Positions 37,819 through 47,480 are shown, counted from the first letter of the stretch. The stretch: 64,000 nt of DNA from an uncultured Bacteroides sp. (GCA_900766195.1 CAAFUN010000026.1:1-64000); one strand, 5' to 3'. Notes: a model not told the origin generated them from the sequence alone. Translations and numbers: made by a program.

Positions 37819-39492
37819 TCAAACCTGTCCAAGACTGTTTAAAATAAGTGTATCAAGATGTTCTATAATATCTTCCTTCTCATTCATACTCAACTTCTGC
37901 CTGATAGTACTTTTACGCTGATATATTGTTCTGACACTCTGTTGCGTAACCACGCTTATCTCTTTTGTGGAGAACTCTGCTTTTAAAAGACAGCATAATT
38001 GATATTCCCGATCTATTAAGTCCTCCTTACAAATGTTATGAATTTTGGAATAGAAGTTGTCATATACATTGTTGATCACAGTATACAAGTCGTCCCAATT
38101 TAGCAAAGAGTCAACAGGAATGTCTTTGTTAGCTATTTTCTGCATTTGCTTTATAATCTCTTGATTCTGGGAAGTAGGATTAGCTGCAACCAATTTGATT
38201 ATACCAAGTTGCTGAAGTAGCATCTTTTTGAAAAAGTTCTCGTCATTATTATCTGCTTTTCTCGAATCGGAGATCAGTTTTCTTAAGGCTTCAAGTTCTT
38301 CTTCTTTTTCATATAACATTTTTCTTCTTTTCTGAATGTATAGGACCATTATAAAAATAGTAACAGAAACAAATACAGCGAAAAGTATAAATAAAAATAG
38401 GTTTCTCTGCTTTATTAATAACAGGTTCATATTCCTCTTTTCCAATAATCTTTGAGTTTCGTTTTTTTCTTCAATTATTCTATTTCTATTCCAGTAACGA
38501 TCGAATATATTGTTAGAAAGCTTAGACACTAGCCGAAGATCATACGTCCCTGTCTTTATATAGTGTAATAAGGTCTTTTGAACTGCATAATGATTGCTTA
38601 AAGAAAGGTCTTCATCAATATATGGTAAGCGTTTTTTCTCTGCAAGTTGCATATAATAGGAAGTAGAGTCTTTCATTCCTTTGTTTAGGTAATATCTTGA
38701 TAAAGATAGATACGAAAGTGGCTCAAATGCGTTGTTTGTTCGTTTATAATAATCCAACACTCTTTTTTGGACATTTATAGCTTGATTATTATCTCCAAAA
38801 TCGCTCAAAATATCAGCATAGTTTCTTTCAAAATAATTGTAACGTTGAGTTGAATCTATATTCATCACATTGCCGATTGCTTTTCTTAGGTAGTATAAAG
38901 AGGAATCTTTCTCATTTTTATAATAATATAGAATACCTAATCCTTCATAATAGTCATATAAATCCGTAGCTCTGTAATCCACGGTTATCAGTTTTTTGAT
39001 GTAGTTTATGTCGTTCTCTCCGGTATCATCTTGCATGGCTATCCGCATTACTGATTTTAATAAATGAATGCAAGCTATTGTATCGTTAGCTTTTGTGGCT
39101 AAGTCTATTCCTTTGTACAAAGTATTGCGCGCATCCTTTTTTCTGTCGGCCCACCAATAGTAATTACCCAATAAATTGTAAGCTTTTAATAATCTAAACG
39201 TATCAATGGGATGGGTATTACTATAATAATTGTATGAATATAAAATGAGTGAATCCTCTGTCATTGATCTATTAAGTGAAAGACGTGCTCGGGCAACAGT
39301 CAGCCAGTATTTAGCTTTTAAGGAATCAATAGACAGCTCTTCTTCAGGAATTTCCTGTAATAGAAGAATAGCACTACTGTCTGAATTGAGATTAACAAGC
39401 TCATTTGCTTTGTTTATGAGTGTATTTATGCGATCTTTCTCATGACATGACATCAGGAAACAAAAGATAATTAATATAAATAGGTACTTCAT
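37819..39492 (-). CDS. Membrane-anchored TPR regulator with C-terminal helix-turn-helix
   Basis: The start at 39492 gives MKYLFILIIFCFLMSCHEKD with a lipobox-like LMSC; the longer frame to 39546 adds 18 residues without a signal. About 320 residues of degenerate tetratricopeptide repeats follow (LLGNYYWWADRKKDARNTLY; YYEGLGILYYYKNEKDSSLY; YLSLSRYYLNKGMKDSTSYY). A transmembrane helix lies at LFLFILFAVFVSVTIFIMVL, then a coiled coil (YEKEEELEALRKLI) and a C-terminal domain with REYQLCCLLKAEFSTKEISV and QQSVRTIYQRKSTIRQKL, a LuxR/HTH-like DNA-binding end. It fits Bacteroides regulators that sense a periplasmic signal and control an adjacent gene. It is divergent from the outer-membrane gene at 39825. 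Confidence 0.82.
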   Translation of the reverse strand: MKYLFILIIFCFLMSCHEKDRINTLINKANELVNLNSDSSAILLLQEIPEEELSIDSLKAKYWLTVARARLSLNRSMTEDSLILYSYNYYSNTHPIDTFRLLKAYNLLGNYYWWADRKKDARNTLYKGIDLATKANDTIACIHLLKSVMRIAMQDDTGENDINYIKKLITVDYRATDLYDYYEGLGILYYYKNEKDSSLYYLRKAIGNVMNIDSTQRYNYFERNYADILSDFGDNNQAINVQKRVLDYYKRTNNAFEPLSYLSLSRYYLNKGMKDSTSYYMQLAEKKRLPYIDEDLSLSNHYAVQKTLLHYIKTGTYDLRLVSKLSNNIFDRYWNRNRIIEEKNETQRLLEKRNMNLLLIKQRNLFLFILFAVFVSVTIFIMVLYIQKRRKMLYEKEEELEALRKLISDSRKADNNDENFFKKMLLQQLGIIKLVAANPTSQNQEIIKQMQKIANKDIPVDSLLNWDDLYTVINNVYDNFYSKIHNICKEDLIDREYQLCCLLKAEFSTKEISVVTQQSVRTIYQRKSTIRQKLSMNEKEDIIEHLDTLILNSLGQV

Positions 39493-39732
39493 TTGAATCG
39501 ATTTTCTTAGACGGAGTGTAAACTTCAGAAGTGCGTTTGCTATCATATCACTGCCATATTACTGTGCAATATTAAGCCTTTTTTTTGGTATTTGGCTTAC
39601 AATTATACGTAAAAGACTCTGAATTCTGTCAAATATAAATGCTTTTATGCTCAATATAACTTTTTTCAAAAAGAAGCTTATGTATTGTGCAGATATACAG
39701 TGTTTTGTGGAAATGATTGCACTTTGTAAAGT

Positions 39733-39740
39733 CAAAGATA
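39733..39740 (-). promoter_or_regulatory. Candidate -7 box of the TPR regulator
   Basis: CAAAGATA reads TATCTTTG on the minus strand. The same eight bases occur in the other direction at 39768-39775, so the divergent genes carry mirrored promoters 27 bases apart. A second candidate, TATATTTG on the minus strand, lies at 39630-39637, nearer the gene. Confidence 0.4.
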
Positions 39741-39767
39741 TAAATCAATTTTCACTCTTTTCCACTC

Positions 39768-39775
39768 TATCTTTG
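39768..39775 (+). promoter_or_regulatory. Candidate -7 box of the outer-membrane barrel gene
   Basis: TATCTTTG fits TAnnTTTG and is 49 bases upstream of the start codon. It mirrors the minus-strand box at 39733. Confidence 0.5.
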
Positions 39776-39824
39776 TAGTATCGAAATCGGATTAATTCAA
39801 GTCCAAACTTAAAGAAATAAAAGG

Positions 39825-42134
39825 ATGATTAGATTATTAGTTTTTGCGTCGATGTGGTTAACTATAGCAGTTCACTCTTCAGCAAAGTTCAAGCTCGTCG
39901 GTAGAATTGTTGAAAGTAAATCAAATGTTGCAGTGGGATATGCTAATATCCAACTGCTGAAAGTGGATTCTACTTTTGTTAAAGGTGTCATTTCTGGCAA
40001 TAATGGTGACTTTGTTATTGATGAACTTGAAAAAGGTGATTTTATCTTATGTGTAACATGTATGGGCTATGAGAATACTTATGTGTCAATATCCAATCTA
40101 GATACGAACAGAAATATTGGGAAGATAGTGATGTATGATTCGTCTGTCACTCTGGATGATATAACTGTGACTGCAAATTCCGTCATAAGGAAGTCTGATA
40201 TGCAAATTCTCTTTCCAACAAAAGTCCAGCGAAATGCTTCCACTAACGGGTTGACACTATTGCGAAATTTACAGTTATCAAGGGTTATTGTGAATTCGAT
40301 AGATAATACGATAAAGGTTTCAAGTGGTGGAGACGTCCAGTTAAGGATTAATGGCGTTGAAGTTACTCAGGCGGAAATTATAGCTTTAAAGCCAGATGAT
40401 GTTATAAAAGTGAATTACTATGATAACCCCGGACTGCGTTACGGTAATGTAGGAGCTGTTTTAGATTACATCACCAAGAAAAAAGAACATGGGGGAAACA
40501 TTTCAATGAATTTATCTAATGGGTTATCTAATACGGGCTACGGTGAGAATAATTTCGCTGCTAAATATAATCACAAGAAATCAGAATTTAGTACTACAAT
40601 GTATTGGGGGCGTAGAGACTTAGAATGGACAAGAGAAAACCACGAAAAGTTTAATAACCCCAATAATTTGCAAAGTAGGATCGAAATTGGAAGCCCTACC
40701 AAAGTGAAGTATGATGACTTAAATGTGTCATTAAATTATAATTGGGAAGAGAAGGATAAATATTTGTTTAACGTTAGGTTTAGAAATAGTTTTAATAATA
40801 CTCCCAATTCTATATCTGACAGAATTAGTACTATATATCAGGAAAAGAATGAACTGTCGGTTTGGGATAAAACATCCACTAAGATCAATATACCTTCACT
40901 CGATATGTATCTCCAAACTAAGTTGAAGAATAGCCAACAATTGATTTTCAATGCTGTGGGTACCTATTTGAATACTAAGAATGAACGCACTTATCAGGAA
41001 AAATCACACGGCATTTTGGCTACTGATATTTATTCCAAGATCAAAGGCGAGAAATATTCATTTATATCTGAGGTAATTTACGAAAAAGGTTTCTCTAAAG
41101 GAAAGTTCTCAAGCGGCGTAAAACATTCTCAGAGTTATTTAAAGAATAGATACACTGGTACCATTCAAGAAAGTATAGGCATGAATGTTTCGGACACTTA
41201 TGCTTACATAGAGTATTCATCTAATATGAATAAACTTGATTATGCTTTGGGATTAGGCGGGATGAGAACTTACAATAGTCAAGGCGGAAATAAAAACGAG
41301 AATTATATACTCAGGCCCAATCTGAGAGTCTCTTATAATCTAAAGGAAAACTTGTTTTTCAGATACAATGGTTATATTTCTGCATATACCCCATCATTGT
41401 CGGACTTAAATAATATTTCGCAGGTGATAGATTCATTTCAGATTAGAAAAGGTAACCCGGAACTTAAATCAGTTAAGTATTTCTCTAATGATTTCACAAT
41501 GAGTTGGTATGGGAAAAAACTAGGAGTAGAGTTTTTTATCCGATACAGTTATGATCACAAGCCTGTAATGGAAAACACTTATTTGGAGAATGGAAAATTT
41601 ATCAGAACTACTGATAATCATAAAAGTTTTCATCGGTTAAATCTACAAACATCTATTCAGATACTTCCATATAAGGAGTATCTCTTAATTAAAATAATTC
41701 CATTTATGAATCGGTATATAAGCAATGGGAATACTTACACGCACACTTATACAAACTGGGGCATAAGGGGTAGTCTGATGGCTATGTATAAAAATTGGGC
41801 TTTAACTGCTGATATGAACTCAAGTAATCAAATTCTGTGGGGAGAAACTATCACAAAAGAAGAAAAGTCTCATTCAATTAATGTTGGGTATAATAAAGAT
41901 AAATGGAGTATGTCGATAGGTGTTCTGAACCCGTTTACAAAAAGATATGAGATGGAGATAGAGAATAAATCATCATTGGCTCCTTATTTACAAAAGGCAT
42001 ATTCCACAAAATTAAACCCTTTGTTTATAATGAACTTCACCGTTAATCTGGACTTTGGAAGATCTTATAAGGCTAAAGAAAAACGTGTTAATAATGAAGA
42101 TTCTGACTCTGGAATTTTGTCTGGGAAAAAGTGA
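39825..42134 (+). CDS. Outer-membrane beta-barrel protein with carboxypeptidase-D-like domain
   Basis: The signal peptide (about 1-20) is followed by a CarboxypepD_reg-like domain (about 22-100: KLVGRIVESKSNVAVGYANI; GNNGDFVIDELEKGDFILCV). A plug-like domain comes next (DDITVTANSVIRKSDMQILF; VQLRINGVEVTQAEIIALKP). The remaining 530 residues are amphipathic strands with many aromatic ends, as in the OMP_b-brl_3 family of TonB-receptor-like proteins. At 769 residues it is shorter than a SusC transporter and has no SusD partner. It is divergent from the TPR regulator, which probably controls it. The ligand is unknown. Confidence 0.85.
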   Translation: MIRLLVFASMWLTIAVHSSAKFKLVGRIVESKSNVAVGYANIQLLKVDSTFVKGVISGNNGDFVIDELEKGDFILCVTCMGYENTYVSISNLDTNRNIGKIVMYDSSVTLDDITVTANSVIRKSDMQILFPTKVQRNASTNGLTLLRNLQLSRVIVNSIDNTIKVSSGGDVQLRINGVEVTQAEIIALKPDDVIKVNYYDNPGLRYGNVGAVLDYITKKKEHGGNISMNLSNGLSNTGYGENNFAAKYNHKKSEFSTTMYWGRRDLEWTRENHEKFNNPNNLQSRIEIGSPTKVKYDDLNVSLNYNWEEKDKYLFNVRFRNSFNNTPNSISDRISTIYQEKNELSVWDKTSTKINIPSLDMYLQTKLKNSQQLIFNAVGTYLNTKNERTYQEKSHGILATDIYSKIKGEKYSFISEVIYEKGFSKGKFSSGVKHSQSYLKNRYTGTIQESIGMNVSDTYAYIEYSSNMNKLDYALGLGGMRTYNSQGGNKNENYILRPNLRVSYNLKENLFFRYNGYISAYTPSLSDLNNISQVIDSFQIRKGNPELKSVKYFSNDFTMSWYGKKLGVEFFIRYSYDHKPVMENTYLENGKFIRTTDNHKSFHRLNLQTSIQILPYKEYLLIKIIPFMNRYISNGNTYTHTYTNWGIRGSLMAMYKNWALTADMNSSNQILWGETITKEEKSHSINVGYNKDKWSMSIGVLNPFTKRYEMEIENKSSLAPYLQKAYSTKLNPLFIMNFTVNLDFGRSYKAKEKRVNNEDSDSGILSGKK

Positions 42135-42450
42135 CTATCTTGATTGTATTGCTTCTCTGCCACTTTTGTTTTTTTTATATAGGTGGCAGTAATGATAAGA
42201 AATATAGGATAATCGTTTATTTCTATTTTAAAAGATATATCTTTGTTCTAACTAAAAGAAGTGGATGTTAAAGTTTAATTCGGATTTGGTATAGTAAATA
42301 GCCGTTAGTATTCTACTGCCGGTTATCCCTTAATTTACACTCAGGCATATTCTTGCCGGAGTTATTTTCATACCTATATATTTATAAATCTGTGATGCTG
42401 TAATGGGATATATTATATCTCATTCTGTCATCATTTAAAATTGAAACATC
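42135..42450. other. Intergenic region before the methyltransferase gene
   Basis: It holds an inverted repeat CTGCCAC (42157-42163) / GTGGCAG (42183-42189) whose loop contains a run of eight T. The T-run is in the loop rather than after the stem, so it is not a standard terminator. Nothing else is recognised. Confidence 0.4.
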
Positions 42451-43227
42451 ATGAGTAACGAATATAAAACTATTCACGAATTTGATTTTAGTTTAATCTG
42501 CGAATATTTTTCGAGTGTAGAACGACAAGGACCGGGAAGTCCTGAAACAACCATTAAAGCTTTGAGCTTTATTGATAATCTGACTGAGAAATCTTATATA
42601 GCCGATCTTGGTTGTGGAACAGGTGGACAGACTATGACTTTGGCACAAAATGTCCATGGGCGTATTATTGGTCTCGATCTCTTTCCGGATTTTATCAATC
42701 GGTTTAATTGCAATGCTGAACGGTTGAACTTGCAGGATAGGGTAAAAGGTGTTGTTGGCTCCATGACAGAAGAGCTTCCTTTTGAAAATGAAGAGTTAGA
42801 TCTTATTTGGTCGGAAGGCGCAATCTATAATATCGGTTTTGAGCGAGGATTGAACGAGTGGAGGCGCTACCTGAAAAGAGGTGGTTATATTGCTGTTTCT
42901 GAAAGTTCATGGTTTACGGAAGAACGTCCCGCTGAGATACATAATTTTTGGATGGCTCACTACCCTGAAATGGATACTATTCCTACCAAGGTAACTCAAA
43001 TGCAAAAAGCTGGTTATATTCCTATTGCTACATTTATTATATCAAAGGATTGCTGGACAAAACATTTCTTTGCTCCTCAAGATGAAGCACAGAAGAAGTT
43101 CTTGGCTAAGTACGCAGGTAATAAAATAGCAGAAGATTTTGTTGCGAGTCAGCGTTATGGAGAAGAGTTATACTATAAGTATAAAGACTTTTATGGGTAT
43201 GTATTCTATATTGGGAGAAAACTCTAA
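42451..43227 (+). CDS. Class I SAM-dependent methyltransferase
   Basis: A 258-residue cytoplasmic methyltransferase of the Methyltransf_11/25 type. Motif I is IADLGCGTGGQTMTLAQ, the acidic end of beta2 is IIGLDLFPDF, and motif IV-like LDLIWSEGAIYNIGFERGL and YLKRGGYIAVSESSWF follow. The substrate is unknown. It is a single gene with a clear terminator. Confidence 0.88.
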   Translation: MSNEYKTIHEFDFSLICEYFSSVERQGPGSPETTIKALSFIDNLTEKSYIADLGCGTGGQTMTLAQNVHGRIIGLDLFPDFINRFNCNAERLNLQDRVKGVVGSMTEELPFENEELDLIWSEGAIYNIGFERGLNEWRRYLKRGGYIAVSESSWFTEERPAEIHNFWMAHYPEMDTIPTKVTQMQKAGYIPIATFIISKDCWTKHFFAPQDEAQKKFLAKYAGNKIAEDFVASQRYGEELYYKYKDFYGYVFYIGRKL

Positions 43228-43236
43228 ATAATCACT

Positions 43237-43275
43237 GAGAAAGGTTGTCGCGTTACGATAACCTTTCTCTTTCTT
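43237..43275 (+). terminator. Intrinsic terminator of the methyltransferase gene
   Basis: GAGAAAGGTTGTC (43237-43249) pairs with GATAACCTTTCTC (43257-43269) with one G-U pair; a T-rich sequence follows. It lies 9 bases after the stop codon. Confidence 0.85.
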
Positions 43276-43352
43276 AAAATTTTATAGTAATGAATGATTT
43301 GCAATTATATGGTTGGAATGAGAGAGTTTGCAAATAAGTAACCTTCAGCTTA

Positions 43353-43411
43353 CTTTAGGAGAATCCTTTAATCTTACAGTACTCAATAGTGTTTAAAAGG
43401 AGCTCCTAAAG
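43353..43411 (-). repeat. Inverted repeat downstream of the metallophosphoesterase gene
   Basis: CTTTAGGAG (43353-43361) pairs with CTCCTAAAG (43403-43411). After a small internal loop CCTTT (43365-43369) pairs with AAAGG (43396-43400). It sits directly at the 3' end of the minus-strand phosphoesterase gene. No T-run follows on the minus strand, so the terminator role is uncertain. Confidence 0.4.
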
Positions 43412-43412
43412 A

Positions 43413-44531
43413 TTATCCTTTTTGAATGTCGACAACAATGATCTCCGATTGCGTTCCGATACGAATCTTAGGCCCCCAAATGCCTAAGCCGGATGAGACG
43501 TAGAATGTGGTATGACCCTTCTTGAGATAGCCGTGTGACTTTTCATAGATAGAACGGGTAATCAGGTTTATTGGCCAGACTTGTCCATCATGAGTGTGAC
43601 CGGAAAATTGAACATCTACTCCGGCTTCTTCCGCTTTATTTAGTTTATAAGGCTGATGGTCCATCAAGATAGTAAAATCTTTCTCATGTCCGCGCATCAG
43701 CTCTTTTATGCTTTTTCGTCTTGTATTGGTGCGGTCATCACGTCCTATAATAACAATTCCCGGATAAGGCTCGGCTATGCTGTCGCGTAAGGGAGTAATG
43801 CCCGATTCGCTCATATACTTCAAAGCCTCATCTATTCCGCCGTAATATTCATGATTGCCGGGAACTGCGTAAATCTTTGCTGCCTTTATCTTTCTCAATT
43901 CATCTGAGATTCGAGCTTGTATCACAGGCCGGAGACTTCTATCAAATAAATCGCCACAAATGAGTACGATATCGGCTTGCTTACGGTTAATGGCGTCGAC
44001 AACCTTTTTAGCACCATCTGCTGTGATGGTATATCCGAAATGAAGATCGGACACCACCACAATCCTTGGCTTGTACGCTATCGGTTTCGTGGTGTGCAAA
44101 GTCAAATTAATCGTTTTAATTCTGTTATAATGGATATTTCCAATAATAAGGACTACTGTGAGAAGGAGTAATGCAGATATACCGGTGATTAATTTCACCG
44201 TTTGATAATTCTGCGTTATAAATTCGGGAAAGATGTGGCAAAAATGATCGACAACGCGAATGAGGTCTAGGATTAGTACAAATGCAAAAAGGTACATAGA
44301 GGCAATAAGCCATGTTCCGCCAACTATCTGTAGAAATGATGTGACATGAATAGGAAACTTATCTTCCAAAACCATGCCTGCAATAAAAGATAAAGGTAAA
44401 AGAACAAACAGAATGGAATATATCAAGCGAATATATCCCTGCGGTAGCATCTGTAGACCTCTAATATATAAGTATCCATTGAGGAATAGGTATACTCCCA
44501 AAAAAATGAAGAAGAACAATGGTATTTTCAT
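43413..44531 (-). CDS. Membrane-bound metallophosphoesterase, YaeI-like
   Basis: Four transmembrane helices fill residues 1-145 (IPLFFFIFLGVYLFLNGYLY; LIYSILFVLLPLSFIAGMVL; WLIASMYLFAFVLILDLIRV; LLLLTVVLIIGNI). A calcineurin-like phosphoesterase domain follows with all five metal motifs: VVSDLHFGY, ICGDLFDR, VPGNHEYYGG, ILMDHQPYKL and FSGHTHDGQVWP. This type cleaves phospholipid-like or nucleotide phosphoesters at the membrane. It is a single minus-strand gene; the SDR gene upstream of it is separated by a hairpin. Confidence 0.92.
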   Translation of the reverse strand: MKIPLFFFIFLGVYLFLNGYLYIRGLQMLPQGYIRLIYSILFVLLPLSFIAGMVLEDKFPIHVTSFLQIVGGTWLIASMYLFAFVLILDLIRVVDHFCHIFPEFITQNYQTVKLITGISALLLLTVVLIIGNIHYNRIKTINLTLHTTKPIAYKPRIVVVSDLHFGYTITADGAKKVVDAINRKQADIVLICGDLFDRSLRPVIQARISDELRKIKAAKIYAVPGNHEYYGGIDEALKYMSESGITPLRDSIAEPYPGIVIIGRDDRTNTRRKSIKELMRGHEKDFTILMDHQPYKLNKAEEAGVDVQFSGHTHDGQVWPINLITRSIYEKSHGYLKKGHTTFYVSSGLGIWGPKIRIGTQSEIIVVDIQKG

Positions 44532-44643
44532 AAATGGAGAATGTATTCTAAACGTTCATAAATTGAATCGAGGGACAAATATACAAAAGAGTAATATGAA
44601 TGTCTTTATCTGAAGACTTAAAGATTAGTTGTTTATCGAAACG

Positions 44644-44676
44644 ATAAGAGGCTGCTTATAAAAAACAGCCTCTTAT
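44644..44676 (-). terminator. Strong hairpin after the SDR gene
   Basis: ATAAGAGGCTG (44644-44654) and CAGCCTCTTAT (44666-44676) pair perfectly over 11 bp. A second small hairpin (TTATCG 44633-44638 / CGATAA 44642-44647) overlaps the left arm. It lies 40 bases after the SDR stop and probably ends that transcript, although the T-run is poor. Confidence 0.55.
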
Positions 44677-44716
44677 TGATTTTGAGTAAGTGGACGATTA
44701 CAATCTGAGATTCTAT

Positions 44717-45484
44717 TTAGTTCGTTGTTAAGCCACCATCTACATGAAGAACTATGCCCGTAATCCATTTTGCCATTTCAGAAGAGAGAAAAACGGCCGC
44801 TTGTCCTATGTCTTCTGATGTACCTATCTTTTGCATTGGATAAATTTTTGAAATCATCTCTCTGAATTGTTGCTGATCTACTTCATTCAATTGTGAAAGA
44901 TTTAAATTCATCTGCGGCGTCTCAATACTTCCGGGAGCTATCGCATTTACTCTTACTCCTTTTTTCCCTGCTTCAAAGGCTAGCGACTTGGTAAATGAAT
45001 CAACAGCGCCCTTTGTTAAAGAATAGGCTGTTGAATCCCGTCCTATCAGCATCCGATCTGCAAAATAAGATGATATGTTTATTACACAGCCTTTACTCTT
45101 GATTAAAGAGGTATAAAGAGCTTTTGTCATTAAATACATTGACTTAATGTTCAAGTCAATATGCATGTCTAATATTTCTTCAGTGCTTTCTTCAAAAGGA
45201 ACAAAGCGGGCAATACCTGCATTATTGACTAATATGTCTACTGTAGGCATAGATGAGAGAATCTCTGTTGCAGCAGCTTTTACCTCTGATACAACTGATA
45301 GGTCTGCAGTAAAAGTGCTTACCTGAACGTTGTGTTTTTCGATTTTCTCTTTTGCTTTTTGTAGCTTTTCTTCATTGCGCGAAATTAATAGCAGATTTGC
45401 TCCGTTTTGCGCGAATGCTTCTGCAATGCCTAATCCAATACCATCGCTGCCACCGGTAATAACGGCAAATTTGTTTTTTAGCAT
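44717..45484 (-). CDS. SDR family oxidoreductase
   Basis: A classical short-chain dehydrogenase/reductase of 255 residues. The cofactor motif is ITGGSDGIGLGIAEAF, then LVNNAGIARF, the catalytic Ser in INISSYFADR, and YSLTKGAVDSF with the YxxxK pair. The C-terminus ITGIVLHVDGGLTTN is typical. The substrate is unknown. It lies 13 bases after the aldo/keto reductase gene, so the two form one transcript. Confidence 0.93.
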   Translation of the reverse strand: MLKNKFAVITGGSDGIGLGIAEAFAQNGANLLLISRNEEKLQKAKEKIEKHNVQVSTFTADLSVVSEVKAAATEILSSMPTVDILVNNAGIARFVPFEESTEEILDMHIDLNIKSMYLMTKALYTSLIKSKGCVINISSYFADRMLIGRDSTAYSLTKGAVDSFTKSLAFEAGKKGVRVNAIAPGSIETPQMNLNLSQLNEVDQQQFREMISKIYPMQKIGTSEDIGQAAVFLSSEMAKWITGIVLHVDGGLTTN

Positions 45485-45497
45485 ATTTCTTATTCAT

Positions 45498-46484
45498 TTA
45501 GTTATTTACAAGAGCCATTGCAGATGCCGGATAGCGGTCTCCTGTATTTGGATAGCTGGCAATGATATCCTCTACTTCTTTTATTTCGCTTTCAGTTAAA
45601 TCTACGTCTACCGCTGAAGCATTCATTTCCAGATATTTCCTTTTCTTAGTTCCGGGAATAGGAATGATGTTGGAACCTTTAGCCAGTAACCAAGCCAATG
45701 CAAGTTGAGCGATATTAATGTTCTTTCCGTGAGCAAACTCGGTTAGGGATTTTATCAGGTTCTGGTTGTTTATCAGATGGTCTCCCTGGAAGCGAGGCAG
45801 ATCAAAACGCACATCATCTTTTGCAAATAGTGATGTATCAAAGTTTTCGGTAAACATGCCGCGCCCAAGTGGAGAGAAAGGAATGAAACTTATTCCCATT
45901 TGGGTAATTTGGGGTAATATATCTTTCTCTACATCTCTAGTGAGGAGTGAATATTCACTTTGTAAAGCGGCAATAGGATGCACAGTATATGCTTTCTTTA
46001 TACTGTTTACAGATGCTTCGGATAAGCCGAGGTATCTCACTTTTCCTTCTTTAACTAATTCTGCCATAGCTCCAACTGTTTCCTCAATGGGTACATTTGG
46101 ATCTACTCGATGGGCATAATACAAGTCGATCACTTCTATGTTTAAGCGTTTCAAACTTAGTTCAACCGCTTGTCTCATCCATTTGGGAGAGCCATCAAAG
46201 GTGCTAGCCAAATGTTTTTCACCGGTGTATTTAAAACCAAATTTAGTGGCAATGAATACTTTATCTCTATTGGGTACTAAGACTCTGGATATCAGCTTCT
46301 CATTTTCTCCACCTCCGTAGAAATCTGCAGTATCCCAAAAGTTGATCCCTAAGTCAAGAGCTTTATGCAAAGTTGCGATGCTTTCTTCATCGTTACGTTC
46401 GCCATATACATGTGACATGCCCATGCATCCTAAACCAATGGCTGATAACTGCTCATCTGTTGTTCCTAATTGTCTGTACTTCAT
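45498..46484 (-). CDS. Aldo/keto reductase
   Basis: An NADPH-dependent aldo/keto reductase of the AKR13-like group. The chosen start MKYRQLGTTDEQLSAIGLGC is the usual N-terminus; the 24 bases before it are also open. The catalytic Asp/Tyr pair lies in FWDTADFYGGGENEKL, Lys in VFIATKFGFKY and His in LYYAHRVDPNVPIEETV. The C-terminal cofactor region reads GSNIIPIPGTKKRKYLEMNA. It forms a transcript with the SDR gene and probably acts in detoxification of aldehydes. The AraC gene immediately upstream is the likely regulator. Confidence 0.93.
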   Translation of the reverse strand: MKYRQLGTTDEQLSAIGLGCMGMSHVYGERNDEESIATLHKALDLGINFWDTADFYGGGENEKLISRVLVPNRDKVFIATKFGFKYTGEKHLASTFDGSPKWMRQAVELSLKRLNIEVIDLYYAHRVDPNVPIEETVGAMAELVKEGKVRYLGLSEASVNSIKKAYTVHPIAALQSEYSLLTRDVEKDILPQITQMGISFIPFSPLGRGMFTENFDTSLFAKDDVRFDLPRFQGDHLINNQNLIKSLTEFAHGKNINIAQLALAWLLAKGSNIIPIPGTKKRKYLEMNASAVDVDLTESEIKEVEDIIASYPNTGDRYPASAMALVNN

Positions 46485-46565
46485 AAGTTGATTTTTTTGA
46501 TACGACAAAGTTAGAGGAATAGTATTACAATGAAGTAACGCTAATCAAAGAGATAGTTATATATA

Positions 46566-47480
46566 TCAAATATCTTTGTCTCTATATTGTTTAGGCGATA
46601 GACCTGTATTCTTCTTGAAAAAACTAGTGAAGTGGGACGGATATTCAAATCTGAGGCTGTATGCTATTTCGGCTATGGAACAGTCGGTATTCTTTAGCAG
46701 GGCTTTAGCTTCTTCCATTACGCGTAAGGCGATATGTTGGGATGGACTTTTACCTGTGACTTCTTTTACCGCGTGATTCAAATGGTTTTCGTGAACGGAA
46801 AGCTGCTCTGCATATTGCTTTACACTTTTCAAATTTAGAAGCATATCGGAGTTCTCAATAGGAAATTGCTTCTCCAATAATTCCAAAAAGCGATAGGTGA
46901 TGCGATGCGCAGCATCTATCTGTTTGCTTTGGATTCCGACGTCCGGATGATTTTTTAATGCTTCATGGATAAGCAGTTGTAAATATGTCCATAGCTTACT
47001 GTATTTATAAATATAGGTAGAAGATATTTCCTCCATCATTTTGCCAAATAGGTGTGAAATATCTTTCTGAGCCTGTTCGCTAAGATACACAACCGGATTT
47101 TCTATTAAAAGATGAAACGGATAGTCTTGCGTTGTCACAGAATGTCCATGTGAGTGTATAAAATCTTCTGTGAAGATGCAGAACCAACCTTCTTGTTGTA
47201 GAGATGTCGGTTGCCATGAATGGGCAACTTTGGGATTGGAGAAAAACAGGCAAGGCCTGTCTATTACAATATTTTTGTCGGCATAATGAATGATACCGGT
47301 TCCTTTTGAAATAAAAGATGCTTTGAAGAAATCGCGCCGATGAAAAGAGGCTGTTGGTGAACAATAACGCCGTGGAAACACATTGAAACCTCCAGCTCCA
47401 TTGTTGACGAATTCTTGTGGAAAGTCAGCCGTGGCGCATATATTCTTATAAAAATCTTGTAAACTTTCTATTTGTAGCAT
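46566..47480 (-). CDS. AraC family transcriptional regulator
   Basis: A 304-residue regulator. The N-terminal cupin-like sensor domain (FKASFISKGTGIIHYADKNI; FFSNPKVAHSWQP) is followed by a C-terminal double helix-turn-helix (SVKQYAEQLSVHENHLNHAV; CSIAEIAYSLRFEYPSHFTS), ending FFKKNTGLSPKQYRDKDI. It lies 81 bases upstream of the aldo/keto reductase gene on the same strand and 225 bases from the divergent VOC gene. It probably controls the reductase genes, and perhaps the VOC gene. Confidence 0.92.
   Translation of the reverse strand: MLQIESLQDFYKNICATADFPQEFVNNGAGGFNVFPRRYCSPTASFHRRDFFKASFISKGTGIIHYADKNIVIDRPCLFFSNPKVAHSWQPTSLQQEGWFCIFTEDFIHSHGHSVTTQDYPFHLLIENPVVYLSEQAQKDISHLFGKMMEEISSTYIYKYSKLWTYLQLLIHEALKNHPDVGIQSKQIDAAHRITYRFLELLEKQFPIENSDMLLNLKSVKQYAEQLSVHENHLNHAVKEVTGKSPSQHIALRVMEEAKALLKNTDCSIAEIAYSLRFEYPSHFTSFFKKNTGLSPKQYRDKDI

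Noticed and set aside
42157..42189. CTGCCAC/GTGGCAG inverted repeat as terminator of the barrel gene
   Set aside because: The T-run is in the loop and not after the stem, so it was described but not called a terminator.
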